Part shown: positions 8,384 to 16,908 of the stretch, piece by piece | Position numbering within the stretch: position 1 is the first letter of the stretch | Layout of the letters: the number at the start of each line of letters is the position of its first letter | Origin: Marivita sp. XM-24bin2 | GTDB taxonomy: Bacteria; Pseudomonadota; Alphaproteobacteria; Rhodobacterales; Rhodobacteraceae | NCBI GenBank assembly: GCA_003149565.1 | Contig: QCWH01000028.1 | Coordinates: 1 to 51,156, forward strand | DNA length: 51,156 nt | Reading direction: 5' to 3' | The notes under the pieces: model-generated | What the model was told of the DNA's origin: nothing | What the model saw: the letters and a program-made list of their open reading frames with translations, nothing else | Database searches by the model: none | Translations under genes and position numbers: made by a program

Positions 8384-9529
8384 TCAGGCGCGCAGAGCGA
8401 TGAGCCCTCCTGCCTCGCGTGTGATACGGCCTGTCAGTTCAAGATCGGTCAGCGCTGGCGAGACAATTTTCGAACTTGATCCCAGATCGCGGATTAGCTG
8501 GTCTTCGCCCAAGGGGGATGGCCCAAGCCGATCGAGGATTTGTTGGTGGAGGCGCGCAGTGTCGGCCAATGACCGTTTGGGATCCGCACCTTGCTTTTGA
8601 CCGCTCCGCGGCAGTTCGGGGGCCCTATCAACCAGCGGGGACAAAGCCTCGATCACGTCCTCAACATTTCGGACGAGGCGTGCGCCGTCGCGCAGCAGGA
8701 TATTACAGCCACTGGCGCGGGCATCGAACGGGTGTCCGGGGACGGCCATCACGTCGCGCCCCTGATCGAGGGCTGTTCGGGCTGTGATCAGCGAACCGGA
8801 TTTCGCTGCGGCCTCTACAACAATCACAGCACGGGACAGGCCAGAGATAATGCGATTGCGTGCGGGAAAATGACGCGCCTGAGGCTGAAGCCCGATTGGC
8901 TGTTCACTGAGCCGTGCCCCACCTTGCGCCACGATGTCTTCCGCGAGCTTGCTGTTTTCGGATGGATAGAGCACGTCTACGCCTCCGCCGAGCACCGCAA
9001 TTGTTCCGGTCCTGAGTGCTGCGATATGTGCCGCTGTGTCGATCCCCCGCGCCATGCCCGACGTGATCACATAGCCTGCCTCGGCCAAGCCGGATACCAA
9101 GGCGCGAGCCATGCGACCGCCAAGGGATGAAGCATTGCGCGCACCGACAAGCGCGATTTGCGGTTTGTTGAGGATATTGGTGTCCCCAAGAACCCAAAGC
9201 AAGGGTGGCGCATCTTCAAGGTCGAGCAACGCCTCTGGATAGGCATCACTGCCGCGCGCAATGAGCCGCGCGCCAGCGGCTTCTCCGGCGGCCAATTCAG
9301 CGCGCACCACCGCTTCCGGGCAGATTTGATAGGCATCAACTCCTGCAGCTTTGGCGATTTCTGGCAAATGTTCCAGCGCCAATGAGGCGCTGCCATACTC
9401 GCCCATCAGCCGATAAAACGTGCTGATCCCGACGCGGCGAGAGCGCAAGAGACGAAGCCAGTCAAACCTTTGGTCTTCCGTGGTGGGTGGGATTGGGGGG
9501 TGAGTGGAAGAATTGTGTTCCAAAGCCAT
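8384..9529 (-). CDS. dprA: DNA-processing protein DprA
   Basis: Loads RecA on incoming single-stranded DNA during natural transformation; widely kept even in species not known to be competent. The 381-residue protein has an N-terminal helix-hairpin/SAM-like region (DWLRLLRSRRVGISTFYRLM), then the Rossmann-like DprA core: LLWVLGDTNIL, IALVGARNASSLGGRMARAL, and the characteristic YVITSGMARGIDTAAH (about 155-170). SGSLITARTALDQGRDVMAVPG follows. The C-terminal 70 residues look like the winged-helix DprA extension (LGPSPLGEDQLIRDLG). tldD lies upstream on the same strand, separated by a strong stem-loop. Confidence 0.95.
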   Translation of the reverse strand: MALEHNSSTHPPIPPTTEDQRFDWLRLLRSRRVGISTFYRLMGEYGSASLALEHLPEIAKAAGVDAYQICPEAVVRAELAAGEAAGARLIARGSDAYPEALLDLEDAPPLLWVLGDTNILNKPQIALVGARNASSLGGRMARALVSGLAEAGYVITSGMARGIDTAAHIAALRTGTIAVLGGGVDVLYPSENSKLAEDIVAQGGARLSEQPIGLQPQARHFPARNRIISGLSRAVIVVEAAAKSGSLITARTALDQGRDVMAVPGHPFDARASGCNILLRDGARLVRNVEDVIEALSPLVDRAPELPRSGQKQGADPKRSLADTARLHQQILDRLGPSPLGEDQLIRDLGSSSKIVSPALTDLELTGRITREAGGLIALRA

Positions 9530-9594
9530 CCTGCCTCCGTCCGCTTGCAGGATCAGGGATAGGCCGTCACTGGTTAATCAGTGGTGAATGCAAT

Positions 9595-9623
9595 CAGGCC
9601 GCGCAGAAAAAATGCGCGGCCTG
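9595..9623. other. 11-bp stem-loop between tldD and dprA
   Basis: Perfect arms CAGGCCGCGCA (9595-9605) and TGCGCGGCCTG (9613-9623) enclose the loop GAAAAAA. It sits between the tldD stop codon and the dprA start, both on the minus strand. There is no U-run after the stem, so it may be a weak terminator, an RNA-processing or stability element, or part of the dprA leader. Confidence 0.5.
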
Positions 9624-9657
9624 TCCCGTAGCTGTCTGTTTTCACGCTGTTCTTTTT

Positions 9658-11079
9658 TTACGCCTGAGCGCCGCCAACAGTCAGACCGCCGATCATGACG
9701 GTGGGCTGGCCCACCCCGACAGGCACCCATTGGCCCTGTTTGCCGCAATTTCCCATACCCGGATCGAGTGCCATGTCGTTGCCCAACGCCCGAATCTGCT
9801 GGAGCGCGGTGGCCCCGTCGCCGATCAGCGTGGCTCCTTTGACCGGAGCGCCCACCTTGCCGTCTTTTACGCGGTAAGCCTCGGTGCAGGAGAACACAAA
9901 CTTGCCGTTTGTGATGTCAACCTGCCCGCCGCCAAAGCCGACAGCCCAGATGCCATCCTTGAGATCGGCCACGATATCGCCGGGATTGGCATTGCCGCCC
10001 AGCATATAGGTATTGGTCATGCGTGGCATTGGGATGTGCGCATAGCTTTCGCGCCGCCCATTGCCGGTCGGGGCCACGCCCATGAGTCGCGCGTTCTGGC
10101 GGTCCTGCATGTAACCAACCAGTTTCCCGTCTTCTATCAGCACGTTCTTGCCCGACGGTGTGCCTTCGTCATCCACGGTGATCGAGCCCCGCCGGTCGGG
10201 GATGGTGCCATCGTCGAGAACCGTCACGCCCTTGGCCGCGACCTGCTGACCCATAAGTCCGGCGAAGGCCGAACTGCCTTTTCGATTAAAATCGCCCTCG
10301 AGGCCGTGACCCACCGCCTCGTGGAGCAGGATACCCGGCCAGCCCGGGCCTAGCACGATGTCCATCACGCCTGCAGGTGCCGGCACCGCATCAAGATTGA
10401 CGAGTGCAATGCGCAACGCCTCGCGCGCTTTGTCCTGCCAATCCGCCGGGTCCAGCAAGCCGTCCAGCAACACCCGCCCGCCGCCGCCTGCCGTCCCCGA
10501 TTCTCGGCGGCCGTTCTCTTCGACGATGACGCTGACATTCACGCGAGTCATTGGTCGTGTGTCGGACACCAACGTGCCTTCGGGGCGCAGGATGGCAACC
10601 TCTTGCAACGATGCCGCAATCGTCGCGCTGACCTGAACCACGCGTGGGTCCAGATCGCGGGCGTAGGCGTCGATTTCCCGCAAAGTCTCAACCTTCACCG
10701 GGAAGCTGTGCCCGGCGATGGGGTCGGCGTCGGTGTAAAGCTTGGTATTCGTGCTCGCAGGTCTGTCGGCCAGAGTGCCTCCCCCCTCACCCACAGCCAG
10801 CCGCGCGGTTTCCACCGCCCGTTTGACCGCCGATTCGGAGATATCTGTGGAATGCGCATAACCGGCCACCTCACCGCGTACAGCGCGCAGGCCGAATCCC
10901 TCGGATGCATCATAACTGGCGGTTTTCACGCGGCCGTCGTCAAAGACCAGCACTTCGGACCGACGACGTTCAAGGAATAGCTCCCCATCGTCTGCCCCCG
11001 CCACAGCCTCTTTCAACAGCGCCAAGGCGCGGTCCTGATCAAGATGTGTGTCGAATGGTTGGAAAGACGTGTCGGTCAT
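9658..11079 (-). CDS. tldD: Metalloprotease TldD
   Basis: One half of the TldD/TldE zinc metalloprotease, which degrades unfolded peptides and matures some modified peptides. The 473-residue protein has the U62 family layout and the zinc motif HEAVGHGLEGDF (His253, Glu254, His258), matching the HEXXXH arrangement known for TldD. N-terminal sequence FLERRRSEVLVFDDGRVK and the C-terminal FVFSCTEAYRVKDGKVG with GPGMGNCGKQGQWVPV are also typical. The partner tldE/pmbA is not in the window. It is transcribed divergently from the cytochrome oxidase operon, and a perfect FNR-type box lies 20 bases before its start codon. Confidence 0.95.
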   Translation of the reverse strand: MTDTSFQPFDTHLDQDRALALLKEAVAGADDGELFLERRRSEVLVFDDGRVKTASYDASEGFGLRAVRGEVAGYAHSTDISESAVKRAVETARLAVGEGGGTLADRPASTNTKLYTDADPIAGHSFPVKVETLREIDAYARDLDPRVVQVSATIAASLQEVAILRPEGTLVSDTRPMTRVNVSVIVEENGRRESGTAGGGGRVLLDGLLDPADWQDKAREALRIALVNLDAVPAPAGVMDIVLGPGWPGILLHEAVGHGLEGDFNRKGSSAFAGLMGQQVAAKGVTVLDDGTIPDRRGSITVDDEGTPSGKNVLIEDGKLVGYMQDRQNARLMGVAPTGNGRRESYAHIPMPRMTNTYMLGGNANPGDIVADLKDGIWAVGFGGGQVDITNGKFVFSCTEAYRVKDGKVGAPVKGATLIGDGATALQQIRALGNDMALDPGMGNCGKQGQWVPVGVGQPTVMIGGLTVGGAQA

Positions 11080-11099
11080 GAAACCCCCAGAGGTGTGAT

Positions 11100-11113
11100 T
11101 TGATCCAGATCAA
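11100..11113. promoter_or_regulatory. FNR/FnrL-type binding site
   Basis: TTGATCCAGATCAA is an exact match to the FNR-family consensus TTGAT-N4-ATCAA. It lies in the 188-base divergent region between tldD (start 11079) and ctaC (start 11268). FnrL/FnrP-type regulators control respiratory genes in Rhodobacteraceae. Which of the two genes is controlled, and in which direction, is not shown by sequence; closeness to tldD and functional fit to ctaC point different ways. Confidence 0.65.
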
Positions 11114-11267
11114 AGAAAGCGCGTTTTTGCCGCAAGCAAGCTTCTTTAACTGATGCACAGAATATGGTTTTAACCGCTCCCAAGACAACGGGAGGATTGT
11201 GTCGGCATCCGCCAGATACTGCCTGCCTTTGCATTTTGACAGAACACGCAACCGATCAGGGTAAGAC

Positions 11268-12146
11268 ATGCAACTCAAATCTTTGCTCTTGGGTCTGGCC
11301 ACCACCTTCGCCGCCGCACCGGCGTTTGCCCAGCAGACGCTTGAAACAATCGGCGTTCCGGTGGACCGGGGCACAGGCTTTCAACCCGCGGCAACCGAAC
11401 TGGCACGCGACCTTCAGTGGCTTGACGGGATGATCCTCATCATCATCACCGCCATCGTGCTTTTTGTGACGGCGCTGCTGGCCTACTGCATCGTGCGCTA
11501 CAACAAGCGTGCGAACCCGAACCCCTCCAGCTTTACCCACAACACACCGCTCGAGATTGCGTGGACTGTTGGCCCGATCCTGATTCTCGTTTTCATCGGC
11601 GCGTTCTCGTTGCCGGTATTGTTCAAGCAGCAGGAAATCCCCGAAGGCGACCTGACCATCAAGGTCACCGGGTATCAGTGGTACTGGGGATATGAATACG
11701 TCGGCGAAGACCTCGCCTATGACGGCTACATGATCGGTTCGCCCTTCACCGGTGGCGACAACCGCCTGACGCCGGAGGTCGAAGCTCAACTGACCGAAGC
11801 CGGCTACCAGAAGGAAGACTTCCTGCTGGCAACCGATACGGCCGTGGTCGTGCCGGTGGGCAAGACCGTCGTGATGCAGGTGACCGGCGCCGACGTGATT
11901 CACTCGTGGACGATCCCGGCCTTCGGTGTGAAGCAGGATGCGGTTCCCGGTCGTCTGGCGGAACTGTGGTTCACCGCCGAGAAGGAAGGCGTGTATTTTG
12001 GGCAGTGTTCCGAGCTTTGCGGCCTGGCGCACGCCTACATGCCGATCACCGTCAAAGTGGTGAGCGAAGAGGCCTATGACGCATGGCTCGAAGCGTCGAA
12101 GAACGAAGGCGGCTATGTCGATGTCCGCACGGTTCTGACCAACTAA
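11268..12146 (+). CDS. ctaC: Cytochrome c oxidase subunit II
   Basis: Carries the CuA centre that takes electrons from cytochrome c in the aa3-type oxidase. The 292-residue precursor has a signal peptide (cleavage near AFAQ, residues 19-22), two membrane helices at about 52-75 and 96-116, then the QWYWGYEY aromatic patch (137-144) and a periplasmic cupredoxin domain. All CuA ligands are present: His212, Cys247, Glu249, Cys251, His255 and Met258, with the spacing known from Paracoccus. The first gene of the operon ctaC-ctaB-small ORF-ctaG-ctaE; subunit I (ctaD) is not in the window, as is common in this group. An FNR-type box lies 155 bases upstream. Confidence 0.97.
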   Translation: MQLKSLLLGLATTFAAAPAFAQQTLETIGVPVDRGTGFQPAATELARDLQWLDGMILIIITAIVLFVTALLAYCIVRYNKRANPNPSSFTHNTPLEIAWTVGPILILVFIGAFSLPVLFKQQEIPEGDLTIKVTGYQWYWGYEYVGEDLAYDGYMIGSPFTGGDNRLTPEVEAQLTEAGYQKEDFLLATDTAVVVPVGKTVVMQVTGADVIHSWTIPAFGVKQDAVPGRLAELWFTAEKEGVYFGQCSELCGLAHAYMPITVKVVSEEAYDAWLEASKNEGGYVDVRTVLTN

Positions 12147-12221
12147 GACCAATCGGCGCACGCGTCCATCGCGTGCGCCCCCCTGACCGGCCCCCACTGA
12201 CCCAACGCAGTTGAGACACAC

Positions 12222-13163
12222 GTGACCGATACAAGCATCAACACGACATCGCATGGTGCCCAGAACGAGGCGCAGTTCAGCGATTATTTCGCGCTTCTCA
12301 AGCCGCGTGTCATGACACTTGTCGTGTTCACCGCCTTTGTCGGGTTGCTGGCAGCACCAAACGCCGTGCACCCGTTCATCGGCTTCTGCGCAATCCTGTT
12401 CATCGCCATCGGTGGCGGAGCGTCTGGCGCGCTGAACATGTGGTGGGATGCCGATATCGACGCCGTGATGAAGCGCACCCAGCGCCGCCCGATCCCTGCG
12501 GGCAAGGTCACTGGCGACGAGGCGTTTGCCATTGGCGTCGCGCTGTCCGTATTTTCGGTTGTATTCCTGGGCCTTGCGACCAATTGGGTCGCCGCTGGCC
12601 TCTTGGCCTTCACCATTTTCTTCTACGTCGTGATCTACACGATGTGGCTCAAGCGCTGGACGCCGCAGAACATCGTTATCGGTGGCGCGGCAGGTGCTTT
12701 CCCTCCGATGATCGGCTGGGCGGCTGCCACCGGCGGTGTGAGCGTTGAGTCGATTCTGATGTTCTGCCTGACCTTCATGTGGACGCCGCCGCATTTCTGG
12801 GCACTGGCGCTCTTTATGCGCAAAGACTACGACAATGCCGACGTACCGATGCTGACTGTGACCCACGGTCGCCGCGCGACACGGGTTCACATCCTTGTCT
12901 ACACTGTGCTGCTGGCGATCCTTGCGGTGGCCGCTGGCTTCACCTCAATCGGTGGCCCGGTCTACATCGCGACGTCCGTTGTGTTGAACGCGATGTTCCT
13001 TCGTGGCGCGATCCGGATTTGGCGCCGGGACGAGGAGATGTCCGAAGAAGACAACTTCCTCGCCGAGCGCAAGTTTTTCAAACTGTCCCTGCTTTATCTT
13101 TTCGCGCATTTCGGCGCGATCCTGATCGAGGCCGGACTGGACAAGATCGGAGTTTGGGCATGA
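12222..13163 (+). CDS. ctaB: Protoheme IX farnesyltransferase
   Basis: Membrane prenyltransferase that attaches farnesyl to heme b to make heme O, the precursor of heme A for the oxidase. The 313-residue protein has about nine hydrophobic segments and the UbiA-type aspartate-rich site NMWWDADIDAVMKRTQRRPI (about residues 71-90), with the second conserved stretch YTMWLKRWTPQNIVIGG and LFMRKDYDNADVPML. The start is a GTG at 12222; the ribosome site is weak. Its stop codon overlaps the ATG of the next small gene (ATGA), indicating translational coupling. Confidence 0.95.
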   Translation: MTDTSINTTSHGAQNEAQFSDYFALLKPRVMTLVVFTAFVGLLAAPNAVHPFIGFCAILFIAIGGGASGALNMWWDADIDAVMKRTQRRPIPAGKVTGDEAFAIGVALSVFSVVFLGLATNWVAAGLLAFTIFFYVVIYTMWLKRWTPQNIVIGGAAGAFPPMIGWAAATGGVSVESILMFCLTFMWTPPHFWALALFMRKDYDNADVPMLTVTHGRRATRVHILVYTVLLAILAVAAGFTSIGGPVYIATSVVLNAMFLRGAIRIWRRDEEMSEEDNFLAERKFFKLSLLYLFAHFGAILIEAGLDKIGVWA

Positions 13164-13324
13164 GCCTGTCCAAACAACACGAACTGCACGAGCGCCGCTA
13201 TGGCCGCAATGTCGGCGTTGGCCTCGTTCTCGTTGGCCTGATCGCCATTGTCTTTGGCCTGACGGTCGTAAAAGTCACACGCGGAGACTATGAAACTCCG
13301 GCAACCACTACGGTGACCGAATGA
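13160..13324 (+). CDS. Small single-span membrane protein of the oxidase operon
   Basis: A 54-residue protein with a charged N-terminus (MSLSKQHELHERRYGRN), one membrane helix (about VGVGLVLVGLIAIVFGLTVV) and a short polar tail. It overlaps ctaB at its start and ctaG at its end by four bases each (ATGA), so it is translated as part of the operon. Rhodobacteraceae oxidase operons often hold a small gene at this position, sometimes labelled CoxF-like; I cannot assign a role beyond probable assembly or small-subunit function. The size and double overlap make automated omission likely. Confidence 0.8.
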   Translation: MSLSKQHELHERRYGRNVGVGLVLVGLIAIVFGLTVVKVTRGDYETPATTTVTE

Positions 13325-13908
13325 AACCGCTGGATCCGAAAAAGAAGACAGCCCTTCAGGGCGTGGCCGTTGTTGTGGTGATGGGAGCGTTGGCCTGGGC
13401 CTCGGTTCCTCTCTATGACTGGTTCTGCCGAGTGACCGGTTTTGGCGGCACCACAAATGTCGCCGATGCCAACAGCGTTGAGGTTGTAGATCGCACCATT
13501 AAAGTGAGGTTCGATGCCTCGCTCGAACGCGGCATGCCTTGGGAATTCAAGCCAATGCAGCTCGAGGTGGAGCTCCGTCTTGGCGAAGAGGGTCTGGCCT
13601 TCTACGAGGCTTACAACCCCACCGACCGCCCGATTGCCGGCACAGCTAGCTACAATGTCGCGCCTTATGGCGCTGGCCTTTATTTCTCGAAGATCGCCTG
13701 TTTCTGCTTTGAAGAGCAGATCTTGATGCCCGGTGAGCGCGTGGAGATGCCCGTGAGCTTCTTCGTCGATCCCGATATCATGAACGACACTGACGCGAAA
13801 TTCGCGAAACACATCACCCTGTCCTACACGTTCCACGAGATCGATCTGCCCGAAGAAACGCAGGCGATGCTCGACGCGGAACAGTCGGACAGCGGTTCTC
13901 TGAACTAA
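13321..13908 (+). CDS. ctaG: Cytochrome c oxidase assembly protein CtaG/Cox11
   Basis: Copper chaperone that delivers CuB to subunit I. The 195-residue protein has an N-terminal membrane anchor (about 13-33), a cysteine at LYDWFCRVTGFGG (Cys36), and the immunoglobulin-like periplasmic domain with the copper-binding pair in KIACFCFEEQ (Cys127, Cys129). MPVSFFVDPDI and the ITLSYTFHEI strand near the C-terminus are typical. It overlaps the preceding small gene by four bases and is followed 24 bases later by ctaE. Confidence 0.96.
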   Translation: MKPLDPKKKTALQGVAVVVVMGALAWASVPLYDWFCRVTGFGGTTNVADANSVEVVDRTIKVRFDASLERGMPWEFKPMQLEVELRLGEEGLAFYEAYNPTDRPIAGTASYNVAPYGAGLYFSKIACFCFEEQILMPGERVEMPVSFFVDPDIMNDTDAKFAKHITLSYTFHEIDLPEETQAMLDAEQSDSGSLN

Positions 13909-13932
13909 CGCCTATAGCCACGAGGGACCAAA

Positions 13933-14733
13933 ATGGCGCACGCAAAAGATCATGACTACCACATCCTGAACCCCTCCGTCTGGCCGTTCTTCGGCGCGGT
14001 TGCGGGCTTCGTGATGCTCTTCGGGGCCGTGCTTTGGATGCACGACAGCGGCCCCTGGATGTTCCTTATCGGTTTTGTCGGCGTGCTTTATGTCATGTTC
14101 GGCTGGTGGGCCGATGTGGTTGCCGAAAGCCAAGTGGGCGATCACACGCCTGTCGTGCGCATCGGTTTGAAATACGGCTTCATCCTGTTCATCATGTCCG
14201 AAGTCATGTTCTTCGCCGCATGGTTCTGGAGCTTCTTCAAGCACGCGCTCTATCCGATGGGACCGGACAGCCCGGCCATCGACGGTGTCTGGCCGCCGGT
14301 GGGCATCGAAACCTTCGACCCGTGGCACCTGCCGCTGATCAACACGCTTATCCTTCTCTGCTCCGGGGCTGCGGCAACATGGGCGCACCACGCGCTCGTG
14401 CACGAGGACAACCGGGAAGACATGAAGTGGGGTCTGATCATAGCCATCGCACTGGGCGCGATCTTCACCGTGCTTCAGGTGTATGAATACACCCATGCAG
14501 GCTTTGGCTTTGCCGGCAACATCTACGGCGCCAACTTCTTCATGGCGACCGGCTTTCACGGTGCACACGTGGTGATCGGAACCATCTTCCTGTTTGTGTG
14601 TCTGCTGCGCCTGATGCGCGGTCACTTCACACAGGAAAAGCATATCGGCTTTGAGGCCGCGGCTTGGTACTGGCACTTCGTTGACGTGGTGTGGCTGTTC
14701 CTGTTTGCCGCCGTCTACGTCTGGGGTCAGTAA
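13933..14733 (+). CDS. ctaE: Cytochrome c oxidase subunit III
   Basis: Integral membrane subunit of aa3 oxidase with seven predicted helices, 266 residues. Recognisable segments are [18 protein letters not shown] at the N-terminus, [20 protein letters not shown], the histidine-rich loop [19 protein letters not shown], and the C-terminal [19 protein letters not shown] that ends the family. It is the last gene of the operon: a strong hairpin terminator lies 56 bases after the stop codon and before the SURF1 gene. Confidence 0.97.
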   Translation: MAHAKDHDYHILNPSVWPFFGAVAGFVMLFGAVLWMHDSGPWMFLIGFVGVLYVMFGWWADVVAESQVGDHTPVVRIGLKYGFILFIMSEVMFFAAWFWSFFKHALYPMGPDSPAIDGVWPPVGIETFDPWHLPLINTLILLCSGAAATWAHHALVHEDNREDMKWGLIIAIALGAIFTVLQVYEYTHAGFGFAGNIYGANFFMATGFHGAHVVIGTIFLFVCLLRLMRGHFTQEKHIGFEAAAWYWHFVDVVWLFLFAAVYVWGQ

Positions 14734-14788
14734 CCTGCCCCGAGACTGGCGTTCCGGCTTGAACCGGCACGACCAACAAGGATAAAGC

Positions 14789-14816
14789 AAGGCGCGCCGG
14801 ATCGGCGCGCCTTTGT
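14789..14816 (+). terminator. Intrinsic terminator after ctaE
   Basis: Arms AAGGCGCGCC (14789-14798) and GGCGCGCCTT (14804-14813) enclose a 5-base loop and run into TTTG. It separates the ctaC-ctaE operon from the SURF1 gene, which begins 20 bases later, so read-through or a separate promoter must supply SURF1. Confidence 0.75.
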
Positions 14817-14835
14817 CACTCTCAGGAGCCTCCTC

Positions 14836-15513
14836 TTGTCCCGCATCACTCTGCCTCTTGTCACCGGTCTGATCGGCACCGCGATCCTGCTGTGGCTCGG
14901 CACATGGCAGATGCAGAGGCTTGAGTGGAAGCGCGGAATCCTGACTGAAATCGAAAGCCGGATCGGCGGCAATCCCGCGCCCCTGCCAGTCACTGGCGAC
15001 CCGGACCGCGACAGATATCAACCCGTACGGTTGAACGGTACGATTGAACCCAACGAACTGTACGTTCTGGTGTCGCGCAAGCGCGTCGGTGCCGGATACC
15101 TTGTGATATCTCCCTTCGTGACAGAAGACGGGCGACGCATTCTCGTCGACCGTGGGTTCATCCCCGTCGAAGAACGCGACATCACACGCGACGGTGGCGA
15201 AAAAGACATAATAGGCAATCTGCACTGGCCGGATGACCGCACGTCCTCGACCCCTGAGAACGACGTTGACGGAAACATATGGTTCGCCCGTGACATCGAA
15301 GCAATGTCCGGCGTGCTCAACACGGAGCCGCTGCTGGTGATTGCCCGCAACATATCACCTTCTGATCCGGGTGTGACGCCCCTGCCAGTGGACACCAGCG
15401 GCATTCCGAACGATCACCTGCAATACGCAATCACCTGGTATTCGCTGGCCGTTGTGTGGCTGATCGGAACCATCGCGCTGGTATGGCGCTTGAGACAGAC
15501 GAGGGAAGGCTGA
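14836..15513 (+). CDS. SURF1 family protein
   Basis: Assembly factor for heme-copper oxidases, thought to bind heme A. The 225-residue protein has the family topology: an N-terminal membrane helix followed by the TWQMQRLEWKRGIL signature, a periplasmic domain with RNDxYxPV-like and RILVDRGFIPVEER sequence, and a second helix near the C-terminus preceded by NDHLQYAITWYSLA. The start codon is TTG, with AGGAG eight bases upstream. It follows the oxidase operon terminator closely and ends 6 bases before thrC. Confidence 0.9.
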   Translation: MSRITLPLVTGLIGTAILLWLGTWQMQRLEWKRGILTEIESRIGGNPAPLPVTGDPDRDRYQPVRLNGTIEPNELYVLVSRKRVGAGYLVISPFVTEDGRRILVDRGFIPVEERDITRDGGEKDIIGNLHWPDDRTSSTPENDVDGNIWFARDIEAMSGVLNTEPLLVIARNISPSDPGVTPLPVDTSGIPNDHLQYAITWYSLAVVWLIGTIALVWRLRQTREG

Positions 15514-15519
15514 AGCCTG

Positions 15520-16908
15520 ATGCAGTATATATCGACACGCGGCAAAGCTCCGGCGCTTGGATTTGAAGACACGATGCTGTCTGGCCTCGCCCGTGATGGC
15601 GGACTTTATGTGCCTGAAACGATCCCGACGCTGAGCGCCGAGGACATCCGCGCGATGCACGGGCTGTCCTATGAAGAGATCGCCTTCCGCGTGATGCGGC
15701 CCTTTGTCGGCGACGCGTTCACCGACGAGGTTTTTGCCGATCTGATCGCCAAGGCCTATGCCAGTTTCGGCCACGATGCCCGCGCGCCACTCGTGCAGCT
15801 CGGATCGGGGCATTTCCTGCTCGAACTGTTCCACGGGCCCACGCTCGCCTTCAAGGACTTCGCGATGCAGCTTATCGGGCAGATGTTCGAAGAGGCGCTG
15901 ACCCGTCGGGGCGACCGCGTGACCATCGTCGGCGCGACCTCGGGCGACACCGGCTCTGCCGCGATTGAGGCGTTCCGGGGGCTGGATGCGGTCGATGTGT
16001 TCATTCTTTACCCGCATGGCCGGGTGTCCGAGGTGCAGCGCCGCCAGATGACCACACCGGTGGAATCGAATGTCCACGCCCTGGCGCTGGACGGCACGTT
16101 TGACGACTGTCAGGCGCGGCTGAAGGACATGTTCAACCATTTCGACTTCCGCGACGACGTCAAACTTGCAGGCGTGAACTCGATCAACTGGGGTCGTGTG
16201 CTGGCACAGGTGGTCTATTACTTCTCGTCCGCTGTCAGCTTGGGCGCACCGGACCGCAATGTCAGCTTTACCGTGCCCACTGGCAACTACGGCGATATCT
16301 TCGCTGGCTATATTGCCAAGCGCATGGGCCTGCCGATTGACCGGCTGGTCGTGGCCACCAACCAGAACGACATCCTGCATCGCTGCCTGACCACAGGAGG
16401 TTATGTGACCGACAGCGTCACTCCGTCGATCAGCCCGTCGATGGACATTCAGGTGTCCTCGAACTTCGAACGAGCGCTCTTTGACGCCTACAACCGCGAT
16501 GGCAATGCCGTGGCGCAACTGATGGACGAACTCAAAGCCGGTGGTTTCCATGTCAGCCAAGGCGCTATGCAGGTGCTGCGCGACCATTACGACAGCGGGC
16601 GCGTGTCTGAGGACGAAACACTCACGATGATCGCCCACGCCCATGCCCATATGGGCGAACTGCTCTGCCCGCATTCGGCTATCGGCGTTCAGGTGGCCGA
16701 AGCCCAGCGCGATCCGAATGTGCCGATGATCACGCTTGCCACCGCACATCCGGCGAAATTCCCCGACGCTGTGGAAAAAGCCAGCGGGATCCGCCCGCCC
16801 CTGCCCGAGCGAATGGCCGACCTCTTCGACCGCGAGGAACGCGTGACACGCGTGCCCAACGACCTCGACCAACTTGAAACCCTCATCAAAGATCGGATCG
16901 CCTCTTGA
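15520..16908 (+). CDS. thrC: Threonine synthase
   Basis: PLP enzyme converting O-phosphohomoserine to threonine. The 462-residue length fits the longer class of bacterial threonine synthase. The PLP lysine lies in HGPTLAFKDFAMQL (Lys112), the phosphate-binding stretch is GATSGDTGSAAIEAF, and NSINWGRVLAQVVYYF plus VPTGNYGDIFAGYIAKRMG are family hallmarks. N-terminal MQYISTRGKAPALGFED is typical. Its last codon overlaps the TTG start of the M16 peptidase gene, so the two are translationally coupled despite unrelated functions, an arrangement frequent in Rhodobacteraceae. Confidence 0.96.
   Translation: MQYISTRGKAPALGFEDTMLSGLARDGGLYVPETIPTLSAEDIRAMHGLSYEEIAFRVMRPFVGDAFTDEVFADLIAKAYASFGHDARAPLVQLGSGHFLLELFHGPTLAFKDFAMQLIGQMFEEALTRRGDRVTIVGATSGDTGSAAIEAFRGLDAVDVFILYPHGRVSEVQRRQMTTPVESNVHALALDGTFDDCQARLKDMFNHFDFRDDVKLAGVNSINWGRVLAQVVYYFSSAVSLGAPDRNVSFTVPTGNYGDIFAGYIAKRMGLPIDRLVVATNQNDILHRCLTTGGYVTDSVTPSISPSMDIQVSSNFERALFDAYNRDGNAVAQLMDELKAGGFHVSQGAMQVLRDHYDSGRVSEDETLTMIAHAHAHMGELLCPHSAIGVQVAEAQRDPNVPMITLATAHPAKFPDAVEKASGIRPPLPERMADLFDREERVTRVPNDLDQLETLIKDRIAS

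Noticed and set aside
11256-12890. Long minus-strand open frame opposite ctaC and ctaB
   Set aside because: It has a composition of a GC-rich antisense frame, low-complexity sequence and no domain; the plus strand holds complete, well-known genes.
13912-15225. 437-codon minus-strand open frame opposite ctaE and SURF1
   Set aside because: Antisense shadow of strongly conserved coding sequence; no ribosome site or family features.
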